Below are positions 38,382 through 45,721 of a DNA stretch of 64,000 nt, piece after piece. The stretch spans positions 526,206 to 590,205 of the forward strand of contig JAJEBF010000014.1 in assembly GCA_022824025.1 (NCBI GenBank), written 5' to 3'. The notes under the pieces were generated by a model. That model saw nothing but the letters and a program-made list of their open reading frames with translations, did no database searches and was not told the origin of the DNA. Every line of letters starts with the position of its first letter. Within the stretch, counting starts at the first letter, position 1. This DNA is from Caldilineaceae bacterium (lineage in GTDB: Bacteria > Chloroflexota > Anaerolineae > Caldilineales > Caldilineaceae). A program made the position numbers and the translations under genes.

Positions 38382-39317
38382 ATGAAAAAAAGACTCCTTA
38401 TTCTGCTCATCGTCCTCTGCCTTGCTGGGCTTGGCGCGCCGCTTTACGCCCAGGATGAACCATTGACGCTTGACGACCTGGCCGAAAAAGTAGAGGCAAT
38501 GGTAGAACTCGTTACCTCATTGTCAGATCGAATGAACGCCTTCGAAGTCAGGCTCGCCGCCCTCGAAGCAACCGATACGCCAACCGTGACGCCTACACCC
38601 GCGCCAACAGAGACGCCTACACTTACTCCGACTCTAACGCCAACCGCCACCCCAACCTCCACTTCACCAACCGCGTCGATCACCCGCGCTATGAACGTGC
38701 GCGCCGGTCCAGGCACCAACTACGCCGTCATCGGCCAGGCAAACGCCGGCAGCGAGTACCCCATCGCCGGCAAAAACCCGGCAGGAGGCTGGTGGCAGAT
38801 CATCTACGGCGGCCAGTACGGCTGGATCTACGCTCCACTGGTCACCGCGACCAATCCCGAACTGGTCCAGATTGCCCCTGCCATCCCAACCCCCGCGGCA
38901 ACGCCAGTCCCCACCGCGACGCCAATCCCGCCCCCGCCTGCCTTTGCCTACTCGCTTGTCGACAGCGGCAGCTGCCCCGGCAACTCCCAGCAGACCTTTT
39001 TCGAGGGCCTGATTCACGACAGAAACAACAATGTGCTCAACAATGTTTGCGTACACGTCGCCTTCAACGGGCCCCGCAACACCAAATGCTCCGGCTGTGG
39101 GAAACCAACCGGCAAATGGGGCTTCTCCCCCTTCGGAGGCCCGGCCTCCTCCGGTACGTTCGTGGAAATCTGGGTCGTGAACTGCCCAGCCGGCGTCAAC
39201 ACCGACGGCAGCCACAACTCAAAGGACTTCTCCAACGTGACACCCCTCTCGCCCAAATGGTCCATGACCGTCACCAATAGCGTAGGCTGCAACAACATCA
39301 CCTTCAAGCAAAACTAG
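38382..39317 (+). CDS. Secreted SH3b-domain protein with Pro/Thr linkers
   Basis: This 311-residue exported protein has a signal peptide at residues 1-23 (LLILLIVLCLAGLGAPLYAQ). A short coiled coil follows at about 28-65, then a Pro/Thr linker (TPTVTPTPAPTETPTLTPT). A bacterial SH3 domain is at about 100-165 (RAMNVRAGPGTNYAVIG to GQYGWIYAPLV), then a second Pro linker. The C-terminal domain of about 120 residues has several cysteines (SCPGN, NVCVHV, KCSGCGK, VVNCPAG, VGCNN). SH3b domains commonly bind cell-wall peptides. The C-terminal domain was not recognised. The AAGGAAG site precedes the ATG. It ends in a hairpin terminator. Confidence 0.85.
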   Translation: MKKRLLILLIVLCLAGLGAPLYAQDEPLTLDDLAEKVEAMVELVTSLSDRMNAFEVRLAALEATDTPTVTPTPAPTETPTLTPTLTPTATPTSTSPTASITRAMNVRAGPGTNYAVIGQANAGSEYPIAGKNPAGGWWQIIYGGQYGWIYAPLVTATNPELVQIAPAIPTPAATPVPTATPIPPPPAFAYSLVDSGSCPGNSQQTFFEGLIHDRNNNVLNNVCVHVAFNGPRNTKCSGCGKPTGKWGFSPFGGPASSGTFVEIWVVNCPAGVNTDGSHNSKDFSNVTPLSPKWSMTVTNSVGCNNITFKQN

Positions 39318-39335
39318 CAATCCGCCATTACTCAC

Positions 39336-39359
39336 GAGGGCGCCCCCGCGGGCGCCCTC
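39336..39359 (+). terminator. Hairpin terminator after the SH3 gene
   Basis: A perfect 10-base stem GAGGGCGCCC / GGGCGCCCTC with a 4-base loop lies 18 bases after the stop. There is no long T run. Confidence 0.7.
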
Positions 39360-39413
39360 CTCTCGCGCCAAAGGCGCCGCCTCACCCCTGGCCCCCAACC
39401 CCAGCCCTTCCCC

Positions 39414-40304
39414 CTACAACCTCCCCGCGACATGGTCATATACATGGCGCCGCGCAGGATCATCCTTCCACTTTTCCACCAGCGGCGCCACCTCCTCGGG
39501 TACCCTCTTCGCCAGATTCAACACAGCCCTGTACACCGCCCTGCGCACCACCCTCCCTTCGTCTGCCGCCAACTTGACCAACAGCTCCGAAAGCAAGCCG
39601 AAGTGCTTCGCCGCCTCTGCCGCCGATAGAGCCATCGCCGCATTCCACTGCGCCCTCGGATGGCTGCTCGCCCGGCCCAGCCACGCCGCCGTCATCTCCG
39701 GCTGCGCCCGCAGAAAACCGTCTCCAACCGCAAACGCCCCCATATTCTTGCGCACATACGGATCGTCATCCACCAGCAACGGCGTCATGGCCCGCAGTAA
39801 CCGCCTGCATTGCTCCTCCGTACAACCTCCCGCGGCCGAGCCGCTGGCCACAGCCGCCGCCCGCCGTACATTTGGCGAGCCGTGCTCCGCCCACGCCCGC
39901 ACCGTCTCAAAGATCGAGTCAAAATCCTCGCTAATCACCCCTCTCAACGCGCTGGCCGCCCACTCCCGCACCTCCCAATTCGCGCTGTCCGCAAGCGCCA
40001 GCATCGTCTCAGTCACCTCCTCCGGATTGTGCGCAAACATCCTGCCCAGCAGCACAAGCCCCACCTCCTGCGCCCCCTCGCTCTCCGACCGCGCAAATGC
40101 ACGCCCCGCCTCGTACAAAGCGCGCGTCGCCGCCCCAAAATGGCCCTCCAACATCTTCACCGCTTCAAGCTTGACCGCCTGCCGCGGCGTACCCGCATGA
40201 GACGTCTTCTCCCCATCCAGCGCCGCAATCGCCTCCGCCAGCTCTTCCCTCTCCAGAGCCCCCACAAATGCTATCCTCCACGCCCCATCTCTACGCATAG
40301 TCAT
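39414..40304 (-). CDS. HEAT-repeat protein, DNA alkylation repair (AlkD)-like
   Basis: This 296-residue all-alpha protein is built of HEAT-like repeats (ANWEVREWAASALRGVISED, SPNVRRAAAVASGS, DPYVRKNMGAFAVG, RVVRRAVYRAVLNLAKR). The pattern resembles AlkD/AlkC-type DNA glycosylase scaffolds and related uncharacterised HEAT proteins. AlkD removes alkylated purines, but specific catalytic residues could not be confirmed, so a scaffold role is equally possible. The ATG at 40304 has AAAGGAGG seven bases upstream; starts further upstream lack such a site. Confidence 0.75.
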   Translation of the reverse strand: MTMRRDGAWRIAFVGALEREELAEAIAALDGEKTSHAGTPRQAVKLEAVKMLEGHFGAATRALYEAGRAFARSESEGAQEVGLVLLGRMFAHNPEEVTETMLALADSANWEVREWAASALRGVISEDFDSIFETVRAWAEHGSPNVRRAAAVASGSAAGGCTEEQCRRLLRAMTPLLVDDDPYVRKNMGAFAVGDGFLRAQPEMTAAWLGRASSHPRAQWNAAMALSAAEAAKHFGLLSELLVKLAADEGRVVRRAVYRAVLNLAKRVPEEVAPLVEKWKDDPARRHVYDHVAGRL

Positions 40305-40534
40305 TGAAAGACCTCCTTTGCGCATTGCGCCGTTCCCCAAACTATGGCATCCTGACGTCACTCCATCAGTCCCTTATGGCTGCACAAACGGTGGTTGCTT
40401 CAGTACGCCATCCTGCCCAAAAGAGCCACCAATGCACTGACCGGCCAAAAGATGGCGCCAACAGCGACCGCCTCCACCAAATCCACCACCAATGTACCAC
40501 GGCGCCGCCTCAATTCAACCCCCCGCGGCAAACT

Positions 40535-40692
40535 GACCTTGCCCTTCTCCGCGTCCCTCCGTGGACCAGAAGGAAGTTGCCATCTGCCGTTGTCCTTCTC
40601 CGTGCCCCTCCGTGCTCGTCCGCGGCTCACAAAGGCGTCGCCGTTCACCGTTGCCGTTCTTCGCGCCCCTTCGCGTCCCTTCACGGATCATT
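40535..40692 (+). repeat. Intergenic repeat family A, copy 5 (multi-unit)
   Basis: Several units of CTCCGTGCCCCTCCGTG, CTTCGCGCCCCTTCGCG and CTTCACGGATCA types occupy the divergent gap 40305-40752. A reading frame passes through them into the dehydrogenase gene, which would mis-start that protein if the frame were taken whole. Confidence 0.8.
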
Positions 40693-40752
40693 CCCCTTCC
40701 CCGTCGCCCCTTCGCAGACGAACCAACACCGATTCCAAAGGATATACGCCTC

Positions 40753-41709
40753 GTGAGAGCTATCGTCATCAGAAACCGTACCGATAACATCCGCGAAAAG
40801 GTCCTCGTCCCTGACTGGCCCGAACCCGACCCGCCCTGCGCCAACCAGATCAAGATCAAGACCCTCTACTCCGGCATCACCAACGGCACCGAACGCAACC
40901 AGCTCCTCAAAGGCAACTACGCGCCGGGCGACCGCCTGCTCCCCATGCCAACCGGCTACCAGACCGTCGGACGCGTCATCGAAACCGGCCCCGAAACCCA
41001 ATCCCTCCAAGTCGATGACCTCATCTTTATCGGCGAAAGCACCGGCGGCCACCTCGAATTCATCGTCATCGCCGAAGACAAGCTCCTCATCAGGCTCCCC
41101 GACACCATCGAGCTCCGCGAAGCCGCCATATATGGAATGGCCGCTGTCGCCCTCAATACCATCCGCAACGCCGACCCCAAAATCGGCGAGAAAGTCCTCG
41201 TCGTCGGCGCCGGCTGCATAGGCCAGGTCGCAGCCCAGTTCGCAGCCCTCCAGGGCGCACGCGTCACCATTTGCGACATCGACAACCGCCGCCTTCACAT
41301 TGCGCGCCAAATCGGCGCCGCCGAACATGCCATCAACGTCGATGGGCCGCGCTGGGCCGCGCAGATCGAGGACGAAAGCTTCGACGCAGTCCTCGACTTC
41401 GCCGGCGTACCCGGCATGGAGGAACAGCTCATCCTCGCCATGCGCGCCGGCGGCCGCATCCTTTTCATCGCCGGCCGCGACAGGGTGAACTACCCCTTCA
41501 ACCTCGCCCAGCGCCGACTCATTACGATCAAACAGAACAGCCACTTCTATGTCCACGACCTCGAGAATCTCGCCCTCCTCCATAGCCGCGGCCGCATCGA
41601 CCTCGCATCCCTCTTGCAGGACGTAGTCGCCGCCGAACAGGCAAAACGCATCTACGACACGCTGCGCGATCGCCCCAACGACCTGCTTGGAACCGTATTC
41701 AGCTGGTGA
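40753..41709 (+). CDS. Medium-chain dehydrogenase without the structural zinc loop
   Basis: This 318-residue MDR-superfamily oxidoreductase has a GroES-like N-terminal domain (KIKTLYSGITNGTERNQLL) and a Rossmann domain with VVGAGCIGQVAAQFAALQGA. The four-cysteine structural zinc lobe of classical alcohol dehydrogenases is absent. The ITNGTER segment resembles the zinc-free or single-zinc BchC/sugar-dehydrogenase-like group that often lies beside ThuA and Gfo/Idh genes. The GTG at 40753 follows AAAGGA. It is followed 19 bases later by a ThuA-like gene, so the two probably form an operon. Confidence 0.85.
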   Translation: MRAIVIRNRTDNIREKVLVPDWPEPDPPCANQIKIKTLYSGITNGTERNQLLKGNYAPGDRLLPMPTGYQTVGRVIETGPETQSLQVDDLIFIGESTGGHLEFIVIAEDKLLIRLPDTIELREAAIYGMAAVALNTIRNADPKIGEKVLVVGAGCIGQVAAQFAALQGARVTICDIDNRRLHIARQIGAAEHAINVDGPRWAAQIEDESFDAVLDFAGVPGMEEQLILAMRAGGRILFIAGRDRVNYPFNLAQRRLITIKQNSHFYVHDLENLALLHSRGRIDLASLLQDVVAAEQAKRIYDTLRDRPNDLLGTVFSW

Positions 41710-41728
41710 AAAAGGGAGAAACCAAACG

Positions 41729-42379
41729 ATGAGCACGCACACGTCCGACAACGACAGCATCAAAGTCGCCGTCATCACCGGCGGACACACCTTCGACGTC
41801 CCCGGCTTCCATGCCATCTTCCGCGCCTTGCCAAACGTCGACAGCTACATCCAGCAGGAAGAAAACTGGGCCGCTGACGTCGGCAACGTCCTCGACTCCT
41901 ACGACGTCTTTCTCTTCTACAACATGCCGCGCGGCCTGCCGGAAGAAAGAACACGCCCCGTCCTCGAAGAACTGGGCCAGAGCGGCCAGGGCATTTTCCT
42001 CCTCCACCACGCCATCCTCGCCTACCTCCAGTGGCCCTTCTGGGCCGAACTCGTCGGCATCCCCGATCGCAGCTTCGGATTCGACCACGAACAGGAATTC
42101 ACTGTCGACATCGCCGACCCCGCCCACCCCATCACACAGGGCATCGAACCTTGGCAGATGGTTGACGAAACCTACTCTATGGCCAGCGCAGGGCAGGACA
42201 GCCACCCCGTGCTCACCACCAACCACACCACCAGCATGCAAGTCCTTGGCTGGACCCGCCAGTTCAGAAACGCCCGTGTATTCTGCTTCCAGTCCGGCCA
42301 CGACAGCCACGCTTACACAGACCCGACCTTCCGTACCCTCATCCTACGCGGCATCCAATGGTGTGCCCGCCGTATCTGA
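41729..42379 (+). CDS. ThuA-like domain protein
   Basis: This 216-residue protein has the glutamine-amidotransferase-like ThuA fold known from trehalose utilisation and keto-sugar metabolism. Family marks are KVAVITGGHTFDVPGFHAIF, DVFLFYNMPRGL, GIFLLHHAILAYLQWPFWAE and DPAHPITQGIEPW. ThuA proteins act with Gfo/Idh or MDR dehydrogenases on 3-keto sugars in rhizobia. The start follows AGGGAG. It sits behind an MDR dehydrogenase, supporting a joint catabolic step. Confidence 0.88.
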   Translation: MSTHTSDNDSIKVAVITGGHTFDVPGFHAIFRALPNVDSYIQQEENWAADVGNVLDSYDVFLFYNMPRGLPEERTRPVLEELGQSGQGIFLLHHAILAYLQWPFWAELVGIPDRSFGFDHEQEFTVDIADPAHPITQGIEPWQMVDETYSMASAGQDSHPVLTTNHTTSMQVLGWTRQFRNARVFCFQSGHDSHAYTDPTFRTLILRGIQWCARRI

Positions 42380-42440
42380 CCGGCGCCGGCTCGAACCGAC
42401 CCCCGCTCGAGCCGGAAAAGTCGAATAGACCGGCCGTCCG

Positions 42441-42686
42441 CTAACGGCATCGCCCACATGCCTGTGTGATCAGCGCATCCACGGCCGCCCAATCGACCGC
42501 CTCCTCCACCGCATCCGCAAGCCGGTCATACGCCCGGTCCGCCAGCGTTGCCTTGCTCCCCGGAAGAACAACCGCTGCCGGGCTGCCAAGCCCCTCCGCC
42601 TCCTCCGCCGGCGCGCAGTCCCCGTGATTGCAGATGAACAGCTGCCGTCCGTACTTCCTCATGTTGGGACCAGCCTTCTCAACCAT
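42441..42686 (-). CDS. Small ferredoxin-like protein downstream of cobD
   Basis: This 81-residue protein overlaps the end of cobD by eight bases, as expected in a coupled operon. It begins KYGRQLFICNHGDCAPAEEA and ends QACGRCR, giving four cysteines in two pairs. The opening resembles small thioredoxin-like [2Fe-2S] ferredoxins that often occur beside corrinoid genes. The length is shorter than the usual 90-110 residues, so the identification is tentative. Confidence 0.55.
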   Translation of the reverse strand: MVEKAGPNMRKYGRQLFICNHGDCAPAEEAEGLGSPAAVVLPGSKATLADRAYDRLADAVEEAVDWAAVDALITQACGRCR

Positions 42687-43698
42687 TCTGCGCCTCCGTC
42701 TGGCAACTTCTCCTGACCTGCTTTCCTGCAGATTTCCGTTCTGGCAATAGGAGTGCCGCCGCCACAGCGACCGCTATCCCAAGAAAAACACTTACCGACA
42801 TCAGCCGGCTTGCCCGCCTGATGTCACTCGCTCCCGGCCTCCTTAACCCCTCTCCCAGCCGGTACTGCCCCACCTTCTCCAACTCCACTCCCAGCGCGCC
42901 CGCCGCGGCGCTCATCGGCTGACCCGCATTGGGGCTCGCCGTCTTCAACCCGTCCCGCCGCCAGATCCGCCGCGCCTGCCCAGCGCTGCCGCCGCCCAAC
43001 GCAGCCCCCGCCACGATCAACAGCGCCGTCAACCGCGCCGGGATCAGATTCAACAGATCGTCCACCCGCGCCGAACTCTTGCCCAGCCATTCCCTCTCGG
43101 CATCCCGGTATCCCAGCATCGCATCCGCCGTATTTACAAACCTGTAAACCAGCGCCGCTGGCAGACCGCCAATGCCGTACCAGAACAGCGGCGCGATCAC
43201 ACTGTCCGAACTGTTTTCGGCCAGAGACTCAACTGTTGCCGCCGCCACCAAACTTTCGTCCAGTTCAGAAACATCCCGGCTTACCAGATGCCAGCCCAGC
43301 TGCCGCCGCGCTTCAGCAAGATCGCCCGCCTCAAGCGGCCGCGCTACCGCCCTCCCCGCCCGCATCAGGTTCCGCCAGGCAATCAGCAGCGACAAGGCCG
43401 CGCCCTCTGCCAGCCAACCCAAACGCCAGCGCTGCAAGCCATCTGAACACCACCTTCCAATGAGCCCCAGCAGGCACGCGCTCCCACCAATTGCAGCCGC
43501 ACCATAGAAAAATGACGCCATCGCTCCACGCCGCGGCGCCTGCTTCCGCACAATCCCAATCCAACTTCCCATCCAGGCCACCGGATGAAAACGGGAGGAC
43601 GGATCGCCCAGCACCGCGTCGATCAGCACCGCCGCCGCCACAGCCAACACTCTACGCTGCCTGCCCCCTTGAGTGACAAAGAAACGCCGAACGTTCAC
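42679..43698 (-). CDS. cobD: Adenosylcobinamide-phosphate synthase (CobD/CbiB)
   Basis: This 339-residue integral membrane enzyme attaches aminopropanol (or its phosphate) to adenosylcobyric acid in late cobalamin synthesis. Conserved motifs are LIDAVLGDPSSRFHPVAWMG near the N-terminus, AENSSDSVIAPLFWYGIGG, YRFVNTADAMLGYRD, DDLLNLIPARLTAL and SPNAGQPMSAAAGALGVELEK near the C-terminus. The start is placed at GTG 43698, which has AGGAG upstream. The longest frame begins at a GTG in the loop of the terminator hairpin and would not be translated. It is controlled by the cobalamin riboswitch and followed by a small ferredoxin-like gene. No other cobalamin genes are in the window. Confidence 0.93.
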   Translation of the reverse strand: MNVRRFFVTQGGRQRRVLAVAAAVLIDAVLGDPSSRFHPVAWMGSWIGIVRKQAPRRGAMASFFYGAAAIGGSACLLGLIGRWCSDGLQRWRLGWLAEGAALSLLIAWRNLMRAGRAVARPLEAGDLAEARRQLGWHLVSRDVSELDESLVAAATVESLAENSSDSVIAPLFWYGIGGLPAALVYRFVNTADAMLGYRDAEREWLGKSSARVDDLLNLIPARLTALLIVAGAALGGGSAGQARRIWRRDGLKTASPNAGQPMSAAAGALGVELEKVGQYRLGEGLRRPGASDIRRASRLMSVSVFLGIAVAVAAALLLPERKSAGKQVRRSCQTEAQNG

Positions 43699-43715
43699 CT
43701 CAACTCCTGTCTGAA

Positions 43716-43751
43716 ACAAAAAAGGCGATCCACTCACAAAGTGGATCGCCT
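43716..43751 (-). terminator. Cobalamin-riboswitch terminator in front of cobD
   Basis: On the minus strand a perfect 12-base stem AGGCGATCCACT / AGTGGATCGCCT with a 5-base loop is followed by a run of Ts. It lies between the aptamer and the cobD GTG at 43698. Confidence 0.92.
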
Positions 43752-43874
43752 GGAAAGAGAAAATCCGCCAAATGGCGGACGGCGTACAAACTGTCTTTGC
43801 CGCTCATCCCCTTTATCCACGAAGGTGGTGTCTGAACTTTCCTGCCTGCAACCTGCAGGTCCGCTCGAATGAGC

Positions 43875-44025
43875 ATCCAAAAGGGCGGGTTATCGGGCTT
43901 GGTGAAAACTGCTTCACCCTACCGTTGCGGGACAGCGCCGGACTGGTTCATCTGAACGTCACCGGTCTTCCCCCATTGTGCGCCGCGCATCCGGGCGGAA
44001 GGCGCACCCTTTCGGAAACCTATTC
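43875..44025 (-). promoter_or_regulatory. Cobalamin (B12) riboswitch
   Basis: The minus-strand leader has the adenosylcobalamin aptamer core: GGGTGCGCC, GGGGAAGACCGGTGA, AGTCCGGCGCTGTCCCGC followed by AACGGTA, and a B12-box variant CAAGCCCGATAACCCGCC. It lies between the promoter at 44039 and the terminator at 43716, so B12 should switch off cobD transcription. Boundaries are approximate. Confidence 0.85.
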
Positions 44026-44038
44026 AACTGTCATCGCC

Positions 44039-44067
44039 AATATAAACGACCTCCCAATTCCTGTCAA
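44039..44067 (-). promoter_or_regulatory. Sigma-70 promoter of the cobD operon
   Basis: On the minus strand TTGACA (44067-44062), 17-base spacer and TATATT (44044-44039). It lies just upstream of the cobalamin riboswitch. Confidence 0.85.
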
Positions 44068-44200
44068 CCGTCCCAAGGCCCAATCATATTTTACCCAATC
44101 TGCCCTGACCCCTACGCCAAACTGACATTCTCCCTTCTCTCTCCTCACTCCTCCCCACGCTCTCCTTGCTATTGGGGCGGTCAGCCGCAAGCGGCTTCCC

Positions 44201-44222
44201 GGGGGGGGGGGCACCCCCCCCC
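44201..44222. other. G11/C9 homopolymer inverted repeat
   Basis: Eleven consecutive G (44201-44211) then CA and nine C (44214-44222) form a potential perfect hairpin. It follows a small AGCCGC/GCGGCT hairpin at 44183-44197. Homopolymer tracts of this length are prone to sequencing or assembly error. No coding gene is seen in 44068-44775. Confidence 0.7.
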
Positions 44223-44384
44223 AACGCCCCCCTCCGTTACCGCGCCGCGCCCCCCGCCCACGCAAACCAATGAGGCGCCCCGCTGCCCACAAACGCGCAA
44301 CCAAAACCCACCCCCCCACTCCCCCTCGCCCCTCCCCGCCGCCCCCCTATGCCCGCCCGCGTAGCCTCCCTGTCCCGCCATCCT

Positions 44385-44444
44385 CTGACCACTGACCACC
44401 GACCACTGACCACTGACCACTGACCACTGACCACTGACCACTGT
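44385..44444 (+). repeat. Heptamer repeat family B, copy 3 (longest array)
   Basis: About eight tandem copies of CCACTGA (some CCACCGA) give a 60-base array. The reverse strand reads as repeated VVSGQWS codons, which is an artefact rather than a gene. Confidence 0.9.
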
Positions 44445-44529
44445 AGTTCCCCCCTTGTGGGCCCCCAAGCCCCTCCGCACAGAAACCCGCCTCCAACCTG
44501 AGCCGCCAACACGGCCCTCGCGCCCTTCC

Positions 44530-44632
44530 CCTGCCCTTCTCCATGTCCCTCCGTAGATCAAAAAGGTGTTGCCGTTCGCAGTTGCACTTCTCCGTGCCCC
44601 TCCGTGGATCAAGAGCTGATGCCATTCGTCGT
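44530..44632 (+). repeat. Intergenic repeat family A, copy 6
   Basis: Units of CTCCATGTCCCTCCGTAGATCA and CTCCGTGCCCCTCCGTGGATCA type, in the same orientation as the other five copies. Confidence 0.8.
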
Positions 44633-44639
44633 TGCCGTT

Positions 44640-44705
44640 TCCCCAATCCCCCTAATCCCTTTAATCCCCCCAAATCCCCGTTCAGACAAAATCCCCGTCC
44701 ACTTG
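44640..44705 (+). repeat. Intergenic repeat family C, copy 2
   Basis: Units such as CCAAATCCCCGTTCAGACAA and AATCCCCGTCC directly follow the family A copy and precede the PhyH gene at 44776. Confidence 0.75.
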
Positions 44706-44775
44706 CAAGACACAACAGAAAACGCGAAAATAGAACCAGGCCCAACCAAAGCAGCGCCGCAAAGGGAGTCACGCC

Positions 44776-45630
44776 ATGACAGACAGCTACCGCAAAAAAG
44801 GCTACCTCCACGTCCGCCAGGCTATCCCTGACACCGACCTGGACCCACTGCGTAACTTCATCCACCGCCAAGTCGGCCTCTACGCCCAAGATTTGCTCGA
44901 CCAGGGAAAAATAAAGAACCCCTTCAGCCACCTCCCCTTCGGCCAGCGCCTCGCCGCCCTCCACCGTGAAAACGAAATCCGCCTCCGCTCCTGGAACCAG
45001 CCCGCGCTCGGCCCCGAACTCCACGCCCTCATCCAACACCCAGGCATCGTCGACGCCCTCGAACCGCACCTGGGACCAAACATCAGCTTCAACGGCGACT
45101 ACCATCTGCGCCCCAAAATGCCCGACAGCGAACTGACCGCATTCCCTCTCCACCAGGACAGCCAGTACTACGGCAAACAATCCCGCCACGCCCACATCAT
45201 CACCGTCTGGATTCCCCTCGTCGATGTAGATGAAACCAACGGCTGCCTTTTCGTCATCCCCGGCAGCAACGCCTGGGAACTGATCGACAGTAAGCGCGAC
45301 AAAAACATGAACATGCGCTCATTCGAAGACCCTGAAGCGCGCGGCACGCCTATCCCTATACCTATGAACAAAGGCGATATCCTTCTCTTCTCCAACATGA
45401 CTTTCCACGGCAGCAAAGTGAACCGGACCGACGAGGTCCGTTGGAGCATCGACATCCGCTACTGCCGCACCCCGGGAACCTACGACGCGCCCCAGGAAGT
45501 CCTCGACGGCGAAGAGTTCATGCGCGCCAAACTGGAAAGGACCAAACGCCCTCCCTTTATCGTGCGCGGCCAGGGCGCCACCGCAACCTTTGAAGAGTGG
45601 ATGGCCGCCTTCGAAGCTCTACTGAGCTGA
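44776..45630 (+). CDS. PhyH family Fe(II)/2-oxoglutarate dioxygenase
   Basis: This 284-residue dioxygenase has iron ligands His126 and Asp128 (FPLHQDSQYYG) and a distal histidine in MTFHGSKVNRTDEVRW; the arginine is in VRWSIDIRYCR. Close kin of 26720-27685 (shared VRWSID pattern and a long early helical region). The ATG follows AGGGAG. It is the first gene of a same-direction run with the two sialidase-fold proteins, with a 91-base gap to the next gene. Confidence 0.9.
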   Translation: MTDSYRKKGYLHVRQAIPDTDLDPLRNFIHRQVGLYAQDLLDQGKIKNPFSHLPFGQRLAALHRENEIRLRSWNQPALGPELHALIQHPGIVDALEPHLGPNISFNGDYHLRPKMPDSELTAFPLHQDSQYYGKQSRHAHIITVWIPLVDVDETNGCLFVIPGSNAWELIDSKRDKNMNMRSFEDPEARGTPIPIPMNKGDILLFSNMTFHGSKVNRTDEVRWSIDIRYCRTPGTYDAPQEVLDGEEFMRAKLERTKRPPFIVRGQGATATFEEWMAAFEALLS

Positions 45631-45721
45631 CCTCTCCCAACCAAAACGCCGATCCTTGCCTCGCGCTGCTTGCGACCTCCAACACCTAAACCATCCCCTA
45701 CCAGCACCCAAAGGAGCAGTC

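Noticed and set aside
40561..40752. N-terminal extension of the dehydrogenase frame
   Set aside because: It is made entirely of repeat family A; the GTG at 40753 begins the conserved domain.
44385..44444. Tandem heptamers considered as a CRISPR array
   Set aside because: Units are 7 bases and directly contiguous without unique spacers; there are no cas genes.
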